A DNA stretch of 64,000 nucleotides from Aphrocallistes beatrix (GCA_963281255.1 OY725498.1:2666001-2730000); one strand, 5' to 3'. Counted from the first letter of the stretch, positions 22,482 to 33,223 are shown. The notes: generated by a model from the sequence alone, not told the origin. Made by a program: numbers and translations.

Positions 22482-23044
22482 TATATATATATATATATAT
22501 ATATGTTAAGAAATGATTGAAGAAACTGCCAGGCGCAGAAAGCTGATTTTTGGCATGTGGGAGTATTTTGGCTATGGCTCCTGTAAGTTCTGAGCTCAGA
22601 CGAAAATGTTGACTCATCATGGAATTATGACGTCATTGTCACATTTTTAAAAGTTAAGCAATACAGTTATTCTAGCATAACTCAGCCATTATATGAAATA
22701 GAAGGCTGAAATTTTAATAGAATCTGTATATTGATATTATTCACATGTGATAAAACTATCATCAAAAAATGATGGCTCATCACTTTGTTATGACGTCATC
22801 ATTACTCATCAAAATTTTTAAAATTGATAAATTTGGTGATTTTTCGTGCGATATCGATTATCACAGTAGGACAGACGTATTTAGAGATGTTATCCACCTT
22901 ATAATTAACCAATTGACTCCAGGCGACCGAAGGGAGCCTCCGGCGGACACAAAGTGTCCGCCAGCCGCGCAGCGCAAGCAAGCGAATATATATTATCCGC
23001 GATATCGGGGACACTGTCCCCACTGGGCATTCTACAGTTAAATT

Positions 23045-23345
23045 TTAAAATTGACCGTCTTTAAAATAAAAAAGTCAAAATTGGTTTGAGATAGAGGGGT
23101 CAAAATTTCAAGAGTTTTTCCATCTCATTAGGCGATAAGTAAGACTACTCGATTTTCGATATCTTATTGCTCAATGATATTATTGCTGATTTACCAAAAA
23201 ACAGACGAGTTTTTGTTACTTATTTTCAGACCCATATTAAATTTACAATATTTATCATTTTAACCTTCTTTTAGTCCTATGAGGTGGCTAATATGTAGAC
23301 TATCTATGATTCGATTTTGGGGGCATTTGTTTCCTTGGCATTTCC
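23045..23345. mobile_element. Family X fragment, reverse orientation
   Basis: The reverse complement matches about 2740-3000 and 41095-41345 (TTGGTGATTTTATTCCTG- and CTTTTGGTCCAATGAG-like segments). It directly follows the Helitron-like core and precedes the F-box gene. Confidence 0.6.
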
Positions 23346-23474
23346 TAAAAATTATTTTGAGTGGCCTGGGGTCTACCATTAGGATGTACATGCAAGTATT
23401 TCTAGAAGGAGACACGTGCCCACGCTTAATAGTATAGATTCATTATTATTATTCAAATTTAGTATTCATTAGGA

Positions 23475-24308
23475 ATGATAATTAATTCTAAAAAAGTAAA
23501 TTGGAGGAAACGAAAACCTTTTGCTCTTCATTCTATTTTAGATACCCACCCCAAGAAGAACGCATTGGAAACAGGTCTTTTTGAAATACCTGCATATAAA
23601 AATGAATCAATTACGCCATATTTTTTAACTCTTCCAGATGAATTGATAGTTCTTATTTTCAAGACACTTGATTTGAAATCAACTGTATTTTCTTCCAGAG
23701 TTTGTACAAGATTTTATGTGATTTTTCATGATAGCTTATTGTGGAAAAAAATATACTTGTCCGCAACGAATTTAGATAGAACTTTTATCCATTTATTTTC
23801 AAAATCATTTCCCTTTACACATCATTTCGACAGAATTATTTTCTTGTCATTGGTTGGAACTGAATCACCCATGAATAAATCACTTTATTCTCAAACTCCC
23901 AAAATATTTTTTTCTCATTTTATGTATTTACTCACCTTTATTCCTAAGTTGAAAACATTATCGTTAACCAATTTTTCTCTTGAATATTCAAATTTTTCTT
24001 CCACTTTTGTACATTTAAGCCTTAATTATATATCCTTTTTCGGTGTGTATTTCAATTTGAACTTTTTTGGAGATTCTAATATTGAAAAATATTTTCCTTC
24101 TCTGCTGAAGTTTGAAATTGTTAATTGTCCCGGATTTCAACCTGATATATCACTGAAATATTTTGTAAAGATTCGAACGTTAACTGAACTATACGTTGTT
24201 GATTGTTATCGAGCTATTTTGCCTAATTTTCTTCAAATTTTAATACTACTCGATGAATTCAAATCCCGTTGCAAATGTTATTTAGATGGAGTTTTGATTA
24301 ATGCATAA
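23475..24308 (+). CDS. F-box protein, intronless
   Basis: A 277-residue protein with an F-box at about residues 51-95: LTLPDELIVLIFKTLDL, then VCTRFYVIFHDSLLWKKIYL. F-boxes bind Skp1 and place substrates on SCF ubiquitin ligases. After it, leucine-spaced stretches (LKTLSLTNFSLE, FVHLSLNYISFF, LTELYVVDCYR) look like degenerate leucine-rich repeats, the usual substrate-binding part. A basic patch (KKVNWRKRKPF) lies near the N-terminus. No membrane segment is clear. The frame is unbroken in very AT-rich codons, and it matches no transposon family I know. It is either a host gene, possibly a retrocopy since no introns are seen, or a member of an F-box expansion. The substrate is unknown. Confidence 0.75.
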   Translation: MIINSKKVNWRKRKPFALHSILDTHPKKNALETGLFEIPAYKNESITPYFLTLPDELIVLIFKTLDLKSTVFSSRVCTRFYVIFHDSLLWKKIYLSATNLDRTFIHLFSKSFPFTHHFDRIIFLSLVGTESPMNKSLYSQTPKIFFSHFMYLLTFIPKLKTLSLTNFSLEYSNFSSTFVHLSLNYISFFGVYFNLNFFGDSNIEKYFPSLLKFEIVNCPGFQPDISLKYFVKIRTLTELYVVDCYRAILPNFLQILILLDEFKSRCKCYLDGVLINA

Positions 24309-24605
24309 AAGTTCCATTGTAATATTAAATTTCGAGCTCTTTTATGAGGATTGTTTGCAAGTATACAATAACAGTTTGCTAAAAATACTTTACCGCGATT
24401 CATATATATATATATATATATTGACCAATCTTGGTATTTTCTAGAATTAACTTTAAATTGCAGCAACTAACCGACTAAAACGGAATAATGAATCATAACT
24501 CTGAAGAATATTAATATTTAATTAAACCTGCACAGGTCTTCTGAAATTCAATAGAGATATATGTATTATATCGAGAGTAGATTTAACGATGCGTTTTCAA
24601 AATGA
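24309..24605. other. Downstream of the F-box gene, nothing recognised
   Basis: AT-rich sequence with a (AT)n tract at 24400-24420. No clear polyadenylation signal was assigned. Confidence 0.4.
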
Positions 24606-24744
24606 CAAGCACGCTTCGCTGGCTTGCGCTGCGTCATAATTCCGTGATGAGTCGACATCTTCTTCTGAGGTCCGAGCTTAGTGGAGCCATAGCAAAAAAT
24701 CATATTTATATGCCTTGCAGTTTCTTCAATCAAATCGTTACAGA
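24606..24744 (-). repeat. Helitron-like core, internally deleted copy
   Basis: The hairpin end CAAGCACGCTTCGCTGGCTT joins directly to the far-end segment TCATAATTCCGTGATGAGTC and runs to TCGTTACAGATA. The middle 350 bp is deleted. A T flanks the CTTG end on the reverse strand, as in other copies. Confidence 0.6.
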
Positions 24745-24756
24745 TATAGATATATA

Positions 24757-25010
24757 CTACACGGACAAATGTATTTGAACACCACGTAAACCTCCATACG
24801 AATAGTATTAACGTGGTTCTAACCATTAATGAATATATACTCAAACTGTAATAAAAATATTCCATTATTTTTTCAGATTTGTTAAATATAATCCGAATTA
24901 CTCATTATTTAAAATTTCAACACAATACTTATTGTAATTGAGAAAATTATCAACCTGCGCCGATCTATGTTACTAATCGCCATAATATATATGTCCGTGA
25001 TTAGGTACAA
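24757..25010. repeat. Tc1-like MITE, diverged half
   Basis: CACGGACAAATGTATTTGAACACC resembles the terminus of the 13897 family, followed by a diverged arm up to ATATATATGTCCGTG. The matching right arm was not found. Confidence 0.45.
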
Positions 25011-25818
25011 GCAGCATCAAAGGTAGATATTTTAAAACTTAGGGGTTAACAATTGATTTGAGGCTCTCAGTTATGAGTAAAGGGATTCTAAACATTAATT
25101 TCGATTTTTAGAATTTCAATGCTAATATTTCGCCACTTAGAGCAACTTGTACCACCTGGTGTCACCCAAAAAGGACACATTTTTGAAGCGAAATGTCTCG
25201 TAGCAATAACTTCCTTGAACCATGTCAGATCATCATTTTAATGCTAAATTCGTGCTCAGCACTAAATTTCCAACAATTTGATATATATATTGGACACATT
25301 TGGAGAAATTCTTTGGCTGTTGTTTCCTAGCAACGGCCGGGAATGTGAAAAATTTCCTGGCCGTTGCTATGCACGGACATCCAAAAAATTATAGATATTT
25401 TTTAAATCCTATTTTCTGAGACTTTTTTTTCAGCAATTATAAAGGTGATAACTTTTTGTAAATTCAACATAAGGGCGAAAACTCAACGGTTTTTTGGTGT
25501 GAATTTTTACAATTTTCAAAATTTCAAAAATCTGTCTGTATATTAGTTAGATCATCGATTTATGAATGAATTTGAAAAGTTTCTAAAGGATTGTAAGTAT
25601 ATTGTGTCCGATTTCTTCCTTGTAAAATTGCCCAATTTTATTTAAAAATTTTTTTTTGATTCAAATCTGTACCGAAAAAATTAAATGAATCGTTTGAAAA
25701 AGTCAAAAGTTAGCTATTATAGGAAATGCCAACCTTAACTTAAGGAGACCGTCAAAATGTTTTATATATTAATTTCATCGTATTTCTGAGTGGTCTACCA
25801 ACTAATCATACCAATTAA
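25011..25818. other. Non-coding stretch with one hairpin
   Basis: No gene is seen. At 25329-25368, AGCAACGGCCGGGAA and TTCCTGGCCGTTGCT form 15-bp arms (one mismatch) around a 10-base loop. Confidence 0.5.
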
Positions 25819-25825
25819 ACTGTAT

Positions 25826-27269
25826 CGTGACCTTCGTTATATAAGGCCATACTACTATGCACTTATTGACTCAACCATGGATTACTTAAAGTCTAATATT
25901 TTAATAACCCATTATTGTAAAATACAACTTGAATATTATAGTAGTCGTAGTATGATTGATTTAAAGAAATTATATTATGTCTTTTTATTCCATCTTCATT
26001 CAACATGCGTATAAACATATGTATTATGGGATACAGGCAATTCGTGACATTACAATTCGTAACGTACATACTACGTACCAAGTACTATTCACCGATATAC
26101 AACTTATACTTGAGATTTGTGTGGTTTGCGGTTAATAATAAAGTTAAGAATTTAATGATTTCAATGATTGATCTGCTTAGATACGAAATGTAGATTTGGA
26201 ATTGTCAATACAAGTAAATTAAATTGTAATGTCACGAATTGTATGTCATGAATTGTCTGTTCCCGAATTATGTATATTAGTATAGTTAATTGAAAACTTT
26301 GGAAAACTGTCGATATCTTGTCTTGTATTAATATCTCTTATTATTAACGCGTCATACACAATTAGCTACAAGCAGTATTAGGATGCCTAATAGATTTCCT
26401 GCACCTGGCTGTAGAAGCAATTATGATGGCGAACCTTACACACTAGTGTTCAGGCTACCAGTGGACAAGGATATTGCACAGGAATGGTTACGATCACTGC
26501 ATAGGGAAGGTGTAGATGATCTGAAGAACATTTTTGTATGTGCTAAACACTTCCGTTCTGAGGATGTTATTACAGAAGTAGATATACCACAACCAGATGG
26601 ATCAATAACTAAAATCAAGCGTCGTCCAATACTCCATGAAAACGTCTGTCCATGCTTCTTGCCTAACTGTCCCAGTTACCTCAGTTCGCAGGAGGTGTCA
26701 ACTAAACCCAAACGTTTAGATCTAGACGAAAAAGACTTCTGCCATTTCTCTACTACTTTGCATCAAAGCCAGAAAGAATTTGACCTGGAACAAGCAATGT
26801 TTGGCGTTAAATATATTTCGGATGTTAGAACAAAGTTAATACACTACGAGCTACCTTTTGATTGGTTAGTTTGGTCTCCAAATCCAACTACAATCAATTT
26901 TATCCTACCATCAACTTCTGGAAACACTATTTCTATAAAGAGTTATATCAGCGTTGATGAATCTCTAGCTACCCTGGGTTTTTATCAAGGTTCACAGATA
27001 CCACTCTCTATAAGCAAAATCAACGATATCAGACAACTTTCTACTCTTATAACTGAAGTTTCAGAAATCCTCAACTTAAATTGTGTACTTTTGTTTTATT
27101 GTTTATGCTTATTTACGCATTTTCGTTTATGTATGCATCAAAAATGAATTGATGATGATGTTGTTTCAATGTCTAAAAATAGTTGAGAAAGTTATAGAAA
27201 TACATAGTTCAGACTTTAAGTAATCCATGGTTCGGAATAGTAGTATGGCCTTATATAACGAAGGTCACG
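25826..27269 (+). mobile_element. THAP-carrying terminal-inverted-repeat element
   Basis: The ends are CGTGACCTTCGTTATATAAG and its complement CTTATATAACGAAGGTCACG. The inverted similarity extends about 70 bp to CCATGGATTACTTAAAGTCT. The direct repeat actgtat flanks both sides (25819-25825, 27270-27276). The only protein is the THAP ORF. P-type elements have 8-bp duplications and THAP-domain transposases, so a P-like origin is plausible, but no catalytic domain is present. A smaller inverted repeat (CAATTCGTGACATTACAATT near 26040 and 26240) lies upstream of the ORF. Confidence 0.75.
26383..27147 (+). CDS. THAP-domain protein of a transposon family
   Basis: A 254-residue intact frame. Residues 1-90 form a THAP zinc-binding DNA-binding domain: GCRSNYDGEPYTLVFRLP, EWLRSLHREG, FVCAKHF (C53-x2-H56) and the PxxP-type tail. 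The C2CH motif normally starts with a Cys at position 5, but this copy has Phe (codon TTT, one base from TGT), so zinc binding is probably impaired. The middle and C-terminal parts (DWLVWSPNPTTINFILP, QIPLSISKINDIRQL) occur, as I recall, in THAP proteins of arthropod genomes, but have no assigned function. It may bind its element's ends. It starts at the first ATG and lies within 25826-27269. The last 30 residues look hydrophobic (CVLLFYCLCLFTHFRLCM), possibly read-through after frame decay. Confidence 0.8.
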   Translation: MPNRFPAPGCRSNYDGEPYTLVFRLPVDKDIAQEWLRSLHREGVDDLKNIFVCAKHFRSEDVITEVDIPQPDGSITKIKRRPILHENVCPCFLPNCPSYLSSQEVSTKPKRLDLDEKDFCHFSTTLHQSQKEFDLEQAMFGVKYISDVRTKLIHYELPFDWLVWSPNPTTINFILPSTSGNTISIKSYISVDESLATLGFYQGSQIPLSISKINDIRQLSTLITEVSEILNLNCVLLFYCLCLFTHFRLCMHQK

Positions 27270-27844
27270 ACTGTATCTATTTTGATTTTTATGATTTTAC
27301 CCCTAAAGTTAGAGCGACTAGAACCAGAAAATAATTAGAGGGTTTTTGTCTCATTTATCAGCTGGTTTCTACCTATCTAATATTTTTTTAATTATATGGA
27401 CTAAAAAACATTAAGGCAGACGTATTTAAGTAAAAGAGATCCTAAAGAGAATACCTTCCAATAATACTCGGGAAATTGCAGTTTTGATAGCTGAAATCTA
27501 GTATTAATTGGGTCAGAAATAATATTCTGATCATTTATAAAAATTGTTCAGATCTGAACATTGGTTCGTGAGTTATGATGGGTAAAGTTCAAGCAAAAAA
27601 CTATCTCTAGACCCAGAAATACGCCGAAGCCATATCTTAGAAAAACTATTGAAGATAGATATCATTTAATTTCTCTCGAATCGACTACAAAGATTTAGAA
27701 GGGTCAATAAAACCCCTTCAAAATAGATATAAAATCGATTCCTGTCTAAAAGACACGGATAATGGCATTTTAAAACAGAAATATAGCAATAATTGTATCA
27801 GAAATAATCAGGGTTGTTTGATTTAAATCATATAATAAAGTAAA

Positions 27845-28013
27845 GTAGCCTCTCGCTAATACGAACACGGATAAGGTAAAATACCGGTTAAAGCGAAAAA
27901 GGTTTGATTCCCCAGCCTGTCCAAATGCATGAAATTAACTTCGGATAAAACGAATCCGGATAATACGTACACGTTTTGAAGGTTCCCTGATTCGTATTAA
28001 CGAGACTCGACTA
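27845..28013. mobile_element. pogo-like MITE, diverged
   Basis: The ends AGCCTCTCGCTAATACGAAC and CGTATTAACGAGACTCGACT are inverted, about 170 bp apart. The content resembles the Tigger/pogo-type MITEs at 39023 and 57816. Confidence 0.55.
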
Positions 28014-28022
28014 TATTCGAAT

Positions 28023-28232
28023 TATAATGATCACACATTTTATTGTGAACAATGTTCATCAATGGCTTTTTTACACCAAAAATTAAATTATTCAGCTCTG
28101 CCATCAAGCGCAGGAATTGAGCGGATATTTTCAACATTTGGCTATATACATTCCAGCATAAGGAATAGATTTGGAATTGATAAGGCGTCCAAGATTGTTT
28201 TTATCTACAGAATGCTCAATCTATCTATATAA
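28023..28232 (+). pseudogene. hAT transposase C-terminal dimerisation fragment
   Basis: An open stretch ending at a stop at 28230-28232 encodes SALPSSAGIERIFSTFGYIH, RNRFGIDKASK and YRMLN. This is the hAT C-terminal dimerisation motif (P-S-S-A...E-R-x-F-S). Nothing upstream of it matches a hAT catalytic core, so it is an isolated remnant. Confidence 0.75.
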
Positions 28233-28857
28233 AACTTCGTACTAAATCTTCTCTTCGACATTTTCCTATTACAATTAATCATAAACATGCTGAATTCAAA
28301 CAAAATTAAATCGATTTATGCTATTAAACAATCTGATTATCAATCTTGTGGATTTATTAGCAAAATAATATTACAAATGTGAAATGATTTGCAAAAAGCA
28401 TTAATAATCAAAAAAATCTGATTTTTCAGATTTTTTTAAAAAATCATGAGTTTTATCAACCCTGCCAGTGTCTCAATAATATTTCGTGAGTTATGGCTTA
28501 TTATAGGTATAGTTTGGGCAAAAACCTCTCTATGTCCCAAATGATGCTGATGTCGTATCTCATAATTATTGAAGATATGTAATCTATTAAAATCTTAAAT
28601 GAAAGGACATCTACGATAAGATATAGGCTCCTCAAAAAACTCTTTGTCAAAAAAAATATATTTCCCGATCATTGACTTTATTGCAAAACGACTATGGAGA
28701 CCTCTGAATAAATTAGAAAATTGCAAAACTATCAAGAAATATGTGTTCAAATGAGGCTATTAGGCTAAACAAACAATATCATTTTTGTTAATAATGTGTA
28801 CAAAAAATTTGAAAACCTTCATAATCAAACACTGCATTACCAACTAGCCGGCTTCTC

Positions 28858-29080
28858 CATCTTACTACAAACTCACTCCTATCCTATTCTCTACAATAAC
28901 TGAAAATTCTATAGATATGACGTGATAAGGATATCACGGCCCTATGTATATAAGGCCTGCCATCTAAATTTCAAAAATGGACCAGGAATGCGGTAGAAAA
29001 TGGTTGAACTGTTGTATGACGGTTTACTTACCATCTTTGTTATGGCTTCACACTTTATACTTCCTAATACACAACTACAT
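28858..29080. repeat. Dispersed repeat shared with 58345-58425, 40350-40420 and 43000-43075
   Basis: GAAAATTCTATAGATATGACG here recurs at 58390. CCATCTAAATTTCAAAAATGG recurs reversed near 43030. GTTTACTTACCATCTTTGTT recurs reversed at 40390. These pieces seem to belong to the outer arms of the foldback family at 35301 and 40490. Confidence 0.5.
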
Positions 29081-29470
29081 TTTACTAGTATTTACATGTA
29101 TTTCAGGAAAATGAAGTGCATTTGGTAAAATATGCAGGAACATGACATCGAATATTACACATGTCTACAGAATTATATTTTTTCCGTACACAAACTTGTT
29201 CATCCGATATTTCTTACACAATTCTTTGCGCTGAGGTTAAAAAAAGCATCCATTTATGGCCATCACGTCAGGATTTTTTATTATAGAACATAACCTGATT
29301 TAGAAAAATCCATTTTGACATTAATTAAAGTGATTAAATTTACTGTTCCCAACATTAAAATTATAGGTGTAAATATGCTCTAACATACTATATTTCTTGT
29401 TTCTACATACCTCTACATACAAAATGACATATATCATGTGTTATTCTAGAAAATTCATGAGAAACTACAT

Positions 29471-31191
29471 TTAGGAATCCAAGAACTTCCTTTTATGAGA
29501 TTTTCTCGTGTATTGAACATCAACACAATCCCGCTTCAGGCTCCAACAGTAGTCTGCCAACATCTTTGTGTCATACCTTCCTTGGTAACGCTCTTCCATC
29601 GTTTGAATATCCTGATGAAACCGTTCACCCTGCTCATCCGAGACGTCTTCAAGGTTTGCTGGGAATGCATCCAAGTGGCTATGTAAAAAATGAACTTTGA
29701 TGCTCATATTACAATCCCAACTTATGAAAACCTTCAAGCAAACGATTGACCAAATTAACGTAATTATAGTCTCTTCTATTACCTAAGAAGCCTTTCACAA
29801 CCGAGACAAAGGCTTGCCATGCATCATACTCAGTATCCATCATAAACGAAGTGAATTCCGGATCTTTCATCAATTTTCGAATATCTGGCCCGTTGAAGAT
29901 ACCAGATTTGACCTTTTCATCGCTCAGCCGGTGGAATCGTGAGCGAAGGTATTTAAAACAATATCCGTCCTTGTTAAGAGCATTTACAAATTGCTTAATT
30001 AACCCGAGTTTAATATGCAAAGGTGGGAAAACAATCTTTTCCCGCTCCACCAGTGCTTCATTAATCACATTAGCACTACCAACGATCAAATTTTCTCTTT
30101 TCGGCCACTCTTTTCTAACCCAATGTTCATTCTTCGCTCTGCTATCCCACATACACAAAAAACAAGGATATTTTGTGTACCCACTTTGTTGCCCGAGAAG
30201 GAAGCAAACCATTTTTAGATCGACACAAATGATCCACTTATGCTGATCGTAGTTAATTAGTTGTAAAACAAGATTGACATTCTCATATTTCTCTCTTAAT
30301 GTCACAGAATGAGCAAGGGGTATTGAACCAAACAAATTACCATTATGAAGTAAAACAACTTTTAAACTTCTTTTGGAGCTATCAATAAAGAGTCTCCATC
30401 CGTTAGCATCATACGTTTTCAGACCAAGTTCTTTCAACAGACCCTCAATGTCACAACAGTAGACACAATTTTCACGTTGAGCAAAATATGGTAGGAAGTC
30501 CTCCTCTCTATGACGATAATATGAAATCTTGGTGAGTGGAGACAACAAATTCTTCTGGTGAAGCCTAGATGCTAGTAGCTCGGAAGCAGCCTTTGATAAA
30601 GCAAGGTCACGAACCAAGTCATTTAACTCTTCCTGGTTAAATGTTTGAAGTGATTTCTTATTGATAAAGTCTTCATCTCTACTGTACTCAGGTGACTCCA
30701 CATCATAACTATTTTCTGGATCCGGATCAGGTAAAAATTATAACAATCAGTTATTACAGGTTCTAGTCGAGGTTTTTCAAAAACTGAAACCGGGATTTCA
30801 TCACAATGCGGAACCGGCCTTATTGCGGAAGGTATAGGGGATACTGTAATCTCGATTTATTCTTTTGATTGAAACCTAGTGTTTTAACCATACAGAAATA
30901 GCAATCATCAATATGATTTGTCGGTTCCCTCCATATCATAGGAATTCCAAATGGCAAGGACTTTAGCTTGCTACGTGACCAGTTATTTAGATTAATGAAG
31001 CATTTCTGACAAACTATATGTGGTGCCCAATCTTTATCTTGGTCGCCCAACTGCATCCCAAAATACGCATGGTATAAATTTCGAACAGTATCATTTATTT
31101 CCCGTTTCTGTGTTGGGAATGTTAACTCCCCACAAATATAGCAGAAACTATCCGGGTCATTAGAACATTTTCTTCTCCTTGAAGTTGCCAT
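29471..31191 (-). pseudogene. Broken copy of an unnamed, repeatedly duplicated gene family (CYICGE family)
   Basis: Reading leftward from ATG 31191: FCYICGE and CQKCF/CYFC cysteine pairs (a likely zinc-binding N-terminus) and DQDKDWAPHIVC. Then, after two frameshifts near 30840 and 30745, comes a long block (30701-29709) with KWIICVDLKMVCFLLGQQ, YPCFLCMWDSRA and FPPLHIKLGLIKQF. After a third frameshift near 29720 comes VSDEQGERFHQDIQTMEERY and a tail ending KRDC...KSHKRKF. I recall this protein in many near-identical copies in arthropod genomes. It has no assigned function and is probably transposon-derived; the CxxC...DxK...HxK pattern may be a catalytic nuclease core (speculative). All three breaks are one-base shifts, so the copy is fairly young. 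Without them it would be one protein of about 560 residues. Confidence 0.7.
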
Positions 31192-31237
31192 AAAGCAATT
31201 ACGCTAAAATATAAATACATGTTATTGAAATATACAA

Positions 31238-31590
31238 ATGCACAATAATTATTGGAAACCTAGCTTAATTAACTACTTCTTGATGGTATGTCCTATTGAG
31301 TTCAATAGTGAATGTAATAATTTCGACCACAAATTATGTTGTTACAACTTGAGTATATTAGCTAAGATGAGATTTTTGACAAACTCCGAAAATTCAAATA
31401 TCAAAAGATCTGGACGTGATAGGCACAATTGGATGGTGTTTTTGGCCTCAGAGGATAGTCATTACTTAGAAAAAGTCAATGGGATACTTTGTGTAAAAAT
31501 GCTGTTGCCCAGTGTTATCATAATGCTTTATTAATTTTGTTATATCGATTTACTATTGAATAATTTCTATATCTTTTCCCCTAATATTAT
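31238..31590. other. Intergenic stretch with an unsupported 98-codon frame
   Basis: The open frame at 31238-31534 (+) shows no domain and no conserved motif. It lies between two broken genes and is probably chance. Confidence 0.4.
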
Positions 31591-32038
31591 TAGTATGGAT
31601 ATTTTGGATTATAATAACATTTTCCAATTCTTAAAGAATGGAATTATTTCCAAAGATTTGGCCTCGAAATCTGCTCGACAGACTTAGAAGACGCGGGCTT
31701 CTTATAAGATTGGTGAAGGGGAGAAGTTATTCAAGGTTATCTAAATATTATGCGTATTATAGTGTCAATATTTATCAGCTATTTTCTTCCCCTTTAATTC
31801 TTGAATATCTCTATTAGATTAATAAATCAAATGGAAAAAATCGGTTGCAACGTTGTCCAACATCAGACGAGGTGCCGAATATCCACAGTATCATGACCCT
31901 GAAGATTGTGGAATTAATGCTACCACCGATATGATTATGAAAGACTACGTGTGGAGAGGAATGCAAAAGGATATTCGCAAATATGTAAGTTCTCATAATC
32001 TTATATTTTCAAACACGAATTATATCTACAGTTGATAC

Positions 32039-32145
32039 GGGCATGCTTAATTTCCGGGACGGGACGGCATCCCGTCCCGGAAATTAGGTATCTAGATTTT
32101 CTGGGACGGTCCCGTCCCGTCCCATCCCGGAAATTAGGCATGCCC
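32039..32145. mobile_element. 107-bp palindromic MITE with 9-bp target duplication, copy 1
   Basis: The ends are GGGCATGCTTAATTTCCGGG and CCCGGAAATTAGGCATGCCC. The interior repeats CGGGACGGGACGG and complements. The 9-bp direct repeat agttgatac flanks it (32030-32038, 32146-32154). Nine-bp duplications suggest Mutator-type transposase mobilisation. It lies in the putative second intron of the integrase gene. Copy 2 is at 55344-55439. Confidence 0.85.
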
Positions 32146-33012
32146 AGTTGATACCGGCTATTCAAACATCGCTGGGAGTCGAGAAAATGTTCTTATATCA
32201 GTACTGGCTAAGTAGGTATTAATCCTTGACTATGACAGTGCCTGAATTATATTAAACTATTCTATGGTGTATGGAACGTAGAAACCTGCGTTTTCTTATT
32301 TTAAGAAAATCAAATAGAATTAAGTCAAAACATCATTTTGTTAAAAAAGTTCTTATAACCTAGTATTTTACTAAAACATATTCTTAATTAATCCGTTTCA
32401 TTGGATATATATCTTATATCCATCGGCGCCGAACCCAGGGGGTGGATGGGCTCGAGCATATCTGGATTCAAAGATGATCCATAGACAATTAAAAAATTAT
32501 ATCTGAGACCCCTAAACTCTTCTAAATTGGTCAATAATTAGCAACTTCGGCACTTTATTTCCAGTATTCTTTTAACCGGTATCCACTGTATTATGAATTT
32601 ATTTGTAGATTAATAGTCGTCACTCCTGTCAAATAGCTACATCTAATCTACCAAAAAGCAAGCTTAAATTGCAACCCATCCCAGCTCCCAGACTCCTTTA
32701 GCATCACATGGGGGTAGACCTAGTGACTGATATACCAACTAATTCCCAAGGCTACAAACATATATTAGTTGCTGTTTGTTATTTAAGTAAGTTTGTCGTT
32801 GCTCGACCTTTATTTACAAAGACAACACAATCAGTAATTGATGTTCTGACTGAGATTTATCTCATTTTTGGTTTCCCTGCTATTATACAGCATGATCAGG
32901 GTAGAGAATTCACGAGTAAGGTGAGTCTATATATTGATAACAGTTAGTAAAACCTCTTTTCTCGTCAAATCAAGAAATCGTGACAATTTTTGCTTTTTTA
33001 GAATACGCGTAA

Positions 33013-33223
33013 ACCATATTTACTCGAATTTTGGCTGGGACGATTATTATTTTTACCCTCTTTCCTGATGGAGAAGTATTATTTTGGGAACAAGAGAATT
33101 TAATCAACCAAGTTATTCGATTAGTGGAAAGGAGCAATAATTAGCTATAAATCTTCATTCTAAGAGGGTTTAATACATTTTTAGCCAACTCTTTCGTGGG
33201 GTGATTATTCGAGTAAATACGGT
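33013..33223. mobile_element. MITE with ACC(G/A)TATTTACTCGAAT ends
   Basis: The left end is ACCATATTTACTCGAATT and the right end is ATTCGAGTAAATACGGT, inverted. It lies in the putative third intron of the integrase gene. The 7423-7600 element has similar ends. Confidence 0.7.

Larger units (their letters stand above)
20258..22986 (+). mobile_element. Helitron-like element holding a palindrome-array element and a mariner
   Basis: The 5' module TCCTTACTATTAAAACTCG begins at 20258 after an A, followed by a TA tract. The core lies at 22504-22986. Two TA-flanked elements occupy the tract: the palindrome-array element 20298-21137 and the mariner 21142-22481. The 3' hairpin tip is lost, as the core ends AGCAAGCGAA then TATATATT. 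Confidence 0.65.
27340..28850. other. Decayed family X-like DNA around a MITE and a hAT relic
   Basis: Segments at 27600-27830 and, reversed, 28480-28830 resemble family X (ATTGAAGATATGTAATCTATT, 'gtgagttatg', TTTGTCAAAAAA). The similarity is patchy, so these are old copies. Two clearer features inside are listed separately. Confidence 0.4.

Noticed and set aside
29495..29686. Plus-strand frames opposite the CYICGE gene (also 29851-30246)
   Set aside because: They are antisense shadows of the minus-strand coding sequence.
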